Below, piece after piece: positions 6,443 through 8,589 of a stretch of DNA of 8,589 nucleotides. The DNA comes from Actinomycetes bacterium (GTDB lineage Bacteria > Actinomycetota > Acidimicrobiia > Acidimicrobiales > RAAP-2), in contig JAJZSX010000088.1 in NCBI GenBank assembly GCA_021849435.1, positions 1-8,589 on the forward strand. The letters are read 5' to 3'. Position numbers and translations under genes: made by a program. The notes under the pieces were generated by a model. That model saw nothing but the letters and a program-made list of their open reading frames with translations, was not told the DNA's origin and searched no databases. How positions within the stretch are numbered: the first letter of the stretch is position 1; each line of letters begins with the position of its first letter.

Positions 6443-7603
6443 CCAATGAAGGTGCCGCACGTCTTTCGTTGAGACCTCACCTGACAACTTGACCTCCAAT
6501 GCAACAACCCTCCGATCGCGGCGTTCGAGAATCAGGTCAACCTCGTGCTCTCCTCTATGAATCCGCAAGTGGCCAACCCTCGCACCGAGGGCCTGCGCGA
6601 AGACTCGCACATCTAGTGTCACAAGGGATTCAAATAGATTCCCGAGAAGCGTCCCGTCGCGAATGATCTCAATCCCACCTTCGTCGCCCGCGAGAAGTGC
6701 GGCAGGCTCCAACCCAAGGAGCGTGACCGCGAGAGCGGGATCGACAAGGTGATGCTTTGGGGTTGACGCGAGCTCTGCGATGTGGTTGTTGGTCGGCGAC
6801 CACGCGGGTACTGGATCGAGGATGAAGAGCGCTTCCAGCGCGTCGCGATATGGGCCGGTCGTCGTTCGGTTTGGCTTTTCGGTGTGGCCGCCGGTTGCGG
6901 CGTCTCGAATTGTCTCGTACGAGCTGACCGTGGCCGTTGCCGCAGCGTACGCATTCATCCAACGACGAAGGGCGACCGGGTTTCTCAGTCTTCGCCCAGT
7001 CACATCGGTGAAATCGTGGTCAATCACGCGATCGATGTAGCCACTGAGCTGGGCTTGCCGTGCGTGGTCCTTCAAGCGGCGCACATCGGGAAATCCTGAA
7101 CGCGCAATCTCTTCCACGTAGTCGCTCAGGCGGATGGCGGATGAGCCAGTGATGGTCGGCTGCTTTCCGGTAAGTAGTTGGCCGAGGGAGACGGATGGGC
7201 TACCAACTCCTCGCTCAACGAGGGTCATCGGCCTCATCCGTACGCTCACAATCCTTCCAGCTCCACTGTGGGTGCCCGGGTGATGGGCAGACGCGGACCC
7301 GGTGAGGAAGAACTGTCCGGGAATGGCGCCGACGTTGACGGCGGCTCGAACGACACCCCAGGTCGCCGGTACGTGTTGCCACTCATCAACAAGGACAGCG
7401 TCCCCCGTCACTATTTGATCGGGATCGGCCTCGAGCAATTGGCGTGTGACCGGTTTCTCCAGAAGGAAGGCCTTGGCGACTCGCTGAGCGGCAGTAGTGC
7501 TCTTGCCAGTCGCTTTCGCACCCTCGAGCGAGATGGCGGAAATTCCACCGCTAATGAGGCTGTCCAGTTCGGCGTCCACCACTCGGCGTTGATACTCGGT
7601 CAT
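6326..7603 (-). CDS. AAA ATPase with DUF4143 / PD-(D/E)XK-like C-terminal region
   Basis: A 425-residue protein of the ATP-binding DUF4143 family, widespread, often multicopy and of largely unknown function. The N-terminal P-loop domain has Walker A GAKATGKST (28-36), Walker B AVLVDEWQ (69-76), a sensor-like FLTGSA (99-104), and the family's RMRPMTLVERG (122-132). The C-terminal half has the DUF4143 elements NPVALRRW (208-215), GNLFESLV (321-328) and a restriction-nuclease-like core: GEHEVDLIL (351-359, D356) with ALEVK (368-372, E370, K372). Length is normal and key residues are intact, so it should bind ATP; nuclease activity is only a possibility. Start: ATG 7603, chosen because AAGGA (7612-7616) lies 8 nt upstream; the GTG at 7609 is too close to that site. 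It stands alone inside the repeat-bounded segment, and four phased repeats lie at its promoter. It may act as a regulator, a defence or stress protein, or element cargo. Confidence 0.92.
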   Translation of the reverse strand: MTEYQRRVVDAELDSLISGGISAISLEGAKATGKSTTAAQRVAKAFLLEKPVTRQLLEADPDQIVTGDAVLVDEWQHVPATWGVVRAAVNVGAIPGQFFLTGSASAHHPGTHSGAGRIVSVRMRPMTLVERGVGSPSVSLGQLLTGKQPTITGSSAIRLSDYVEEIARSGFPDVRRLKDHARQAQLSGYIDRVIDHDFTDVTGRRLRNPVALRRWMNAYAAATATVSSYETIRDAATGGHTEKPNRTTTGPYRDALEALFILDPVPAWSPTNNHIAELASTPKHHLVDPALAVTLLGLEPAALLAGDEGGIEIIRDGTLLGNLFESLVTLDVRVFAQALGARVGHLRIHRGEHEVDLILERRDRRVVALEVKLSGEVSTKDVRHLHWLKEKLGDNLLDAAVITTGPNAYRRSDGIAVIPAALLGP

Positions 7604-7611
7604 TGGCACGG

Positions 7612-7616
7612 TCCTT
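7612..7616 (-). promoter_or_regulatory. Shine-Dalgarno (AAGGA) of the ATPase
   Basis: AAGGA on the minus strand sits 8 nt before ATG 7603 and only 2 nt before the in-frame GTG 7609, so it selects the ATG. Confidence 0.75.
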
Positions 7617-7631
7617 TGTGAGTCGTTCTAC

Positions 7632-7713
7632 ACTACAACTTCGGGAATCGTGACTATACAACTTCGGGATAACGTACTACGCAATATCGGGCATCTCTAC
7701 TGTACAACTTCGG
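7632..7713. repeat. Four 13-bp iterons at an exact 23-bp period upstream of the ATPase
   Basis: Units start at 7632, 7655, 7678 and 7701. They read ACTACAACTTCGG, TATACAACTTCGG, TACGCAATATCGG and TGTACAACTTCGG, separated by 10-nt spacers that are mostly different. Units 1, 2 and 4 share the 11-mer TACAACTTCGG; unit 3 has diverged. The array begins 28 nt upstream of the ATPase start and covers the region where its promoter must lie. On the minus strand each unit shows CCGAAGTTGTA. This is the pattern of a multi-site protein-binding array (operator, or a transposase- or replication-type iteron set). Confidence 0.85.
7653..7658 (-). promoter_or_regulatory. Candidate -10 box of the ATPase promoter inside the repeats
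   Basis: TATAGT on the minus strand matches TATAAT at 5 of 6 positions and overlaps the second repeat unit, about 50 nt from the start codon. TTGCGT upstream is a possible -35, but the 20-bp spacing is long. If correct, a protein bound to the array would cover the promoter. Confidence 0.35.
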
Positions 7714-7812
7714 TACTGAACCGCTGTGCCAAGGAGATCGTGGGGTTTCGCGCCCGATTGCCGATCGAGAGAGGCACGCCCTCTGCTCGTTCTCGACCGA
7801 CTACGGCGATGA

Positions 7813-8253
7813 TCGGCCCGCCGTCCAGGATCCCCGCTCGCCACGGCACCCAAGGGTTGCCGGCAGGCGACGATCGTCATCCCCGGACCCGTGCTGGCGA
7901 AGCTTCGTCAGCGCGACCCGTGGGGATCGCCCAAATGGATCGACTCCATCGCTCGACGCAGCGCCATCGAAGGCATCTTCGGGAACCTGCGCAGTCAGAG
8001 TACCCAGAACATCAAGCGCGGCTTCTGCCGCGTGGTCGGTCTCGTCAAGACGAGCTTGATGTTGACGTTCGAGGTGGTGGCAGCGAACATCCGTCTCGTG
8101 CGCAAGTGGGCCAAGCGCGTTGAACAGACCACAGACCCCCTGTGTGTAGCGTTCCCGCCCGACCACGGATTCGAGGAACTCGACGAGAACGGTGCGATCT
8201 GCCTCGCCGAGCCGTTCTGCTTCGACGACCCACCGGACGATCTCGCCGCCTAG
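7813..8253 (+). pseudogene. DDE transposase, C-terminal remnant
   Basis: The frame opens after a stop at 7810-7812 and reads CRQATIVIPGPVLAKLRQRD, WGSPKWIDSIARRSAIEGIFGNLR, then a helix-rich KTSLMLTFEVVAANIRLVRKW and a DPLC...DHGFEELDENG tail. This matches my memory of the C-terminal third of a transposase type common in actinobacteria: the WGSP.W and (I/V)EG.FGNL(K/R) motifs, the latter carrying the final Glu of the DDE triad. The zinc-ribbon-like start and the two catalytic Asp are absent. A GTG at 7891 could start a 120-residue peptide, but recognisable homology begins before it. Upstream, the frame ending in IPARHGTQG (about 7815-7850) may be the same gene with a 1-base shift near GGG at 7848-7852. 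It lies inside the repeat-bounded segment and is followed by a strong hairpin. Not an active transposase. Confidence 0.75.
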
Positions 8254-8277
8254 GCGAGCAGTCTCCGCCAGTTAGTA

Positions 8278-8306
8278 GCCCGCGGGACGAGTCACGTCCC
8301 GCGGGC
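8278..8306 (+). terminator. Strong hairpin downstream of the transposase remnant
   Basis: GCCCGCGGGACG (8278-8289), loop AGTCA, then the perfect complement CGTCCCGCGGGC (8295-8306), giving a 12-bp GC-rich stem, followed by CTCTTTCG. It begins 25 nt after the TAG at 8251-8253. The stem fits a rho-independent terminator, but the T run is short and interrupted. Confidence 0.7.
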
Positions 8307-8421
8307 CTCTTTCGCTGCACCCAGTGCCCCGAGCGACTTGATGCACGTCTTCTCAACCGCGGTTGGGGTGCTCGGGAACTGACTTCGTCCCTCTCGGCCG
8401 ACTTCGGGCTGCCCGCCCGGG

Positions 8422-8468
8422 ACTTTCGTAAGCAGATGGGGTCCACTTTCGTAAACACCCCGTGGCGG
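8422..8468 (+). repeat. Right copy of the 47-bp direct repeat, abutting tRNA-Ser
   Basis: This is the partner of 6072-6118. Here the internal repeat is exact: ACTTTCGTAA at 8422-8431 and again at 8445-8454, a 23-bp step. Looser ACTTCG copies lie further left (8382 and 8401). The last 6 bases (8463-8468, TGGCGG) are the 3' end of the tRNA-Ser gene, including its CCA. Confidence 0.75.
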
Positions 8469-8550
8469 AGGAGGTGGGATTTGAACCCACGGTAGGTTGC
8501 CCTACACACGATTTCCAATCGTGCCGATTCGGCCGCTCTCGCACTCCTCC
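8463..8550 (-). tRNA. tRNA-Ser (anticodon GGA)
   Basis: Read on the minus strand, the acceptor stem GGAGGAG (8544-8550) pairs with CTCCTCC (8467-8473), followed by discriminator G and an encoded CCA (8463-8465). The anticodon arm is CACGA-TTGGAAA-TCGTG, giving anticodon GGA (Ser, UCC/UCU). The T arm contains GGTTCAAATCC, and a long variable arm (GTAGGGCAACCTAC) is the class II feature of serine tRNAs. The left side of the gene abuts the direct repeat; tRNA 3' ends are common insertion points for mobile elements. Confidence 0.96.
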
Positions 8551-8589
8551 AGCGACTCGTCGGTGCGACGAGTACCGAGAAAGGCTAGC

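Larger units (their letters stand above)
7604..7812. other. Divergent region between the ATPase and the transposase remnant
   Basis: Besides the iteron array (7632-7713) and the ATPase leader, positions 7714-7812 hold no gene I can support. They may contain frameshifted transposase sequence, as the plus frame from 7650 is open throughout, but no motif is recognisable. Confidence 0.4.

Noticed and set aside
7178..7621. Plus-strand open frame opposite the ATPase N-terminus
   Set aside because: No domain, and antisense to the intact Walker A and B region of the ATPase.
7632..7713. CRISPR-like appearance of the phased repeats
   Set aside because: Units are only 13 bp with 10-nt spacers, there are just four, and no cas gene is present.
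8354..8365. 12-bp palindrome CAACCGCGGTTG
   Set aside because: Isolated, single copy and not near a promoter I can identify; could be an operator but nothing supports it.
8555..8573. Hairpin ACTCGTC / GACGAGT just upstream of the tRNA-Ser gene
   Set aside because: 7-bp stem without a T run on either strand; could be part of the tRNA leader, but there is no basis to call a terminator.

Overview
This looks like chromosomal DNA of a high-GC Gram-positive bacterium, most likely an actinobacterium. That is inference: codons strongly prefer G or C at the third position, the DDE transposase tail is of a type I associate with actinobacteria, and two genes look leaderless. No species can be named from the window.

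Layout. Positions 1-1589 (minus) hold the first 529 codons of a cellulose-synthase-like family 2 glycosyltransferase that runs off the left edge. A small two-helix membrane protein (about 1803-2027, plus) diverges from it. A 2'-5' RNA ligase-like (2H phosphoesterase) gene follows at 2078-2619 (minus); its two catalytic HxT motifs lie in different frames, so it is broken or carries a sequencing error. Two unrelated-looking but similarly built exported proteins with Asp-box (BNR) beta-propeller repeats lie in tandem on the minus strand (2795-4063 and 4685-5950). They are separated by about 620 bases with no gene I can support firmly.

The right part (about 6070-8470) looks like an accessory insertion beside a tRNA-Ser(GGA) gene (8463-8550, minus). 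A 47-bp direct repeat (40/47 identical) brackets it, at 6072-6118 and at 8422-8468; the right copy runs into the tRNA 3' end. Inside are an AAA ATPase with a DUF4143/nuclease-like C-terminal half (6326-7603, minus), an array of four 13-bp repeats spaced exactly 23 bp just upstream of it, and the 3' part of a DDE transposase (7813-8253, plus) followed by a strong hairpin. The left repeat overlaps a perfect 15-bp inverted repeat, so three copies of the same element end are present.

How they may work together. The glycosyltransferase and the two exported propeller proteins fit an envelope or exopolysaccharide region, but nothing shows they form one pathway. The ATPase and its phased repeats are the best candidate for an undescribed unit: a mobile-element-borne ATPase with a dedicated protein-binding array at its promoter.
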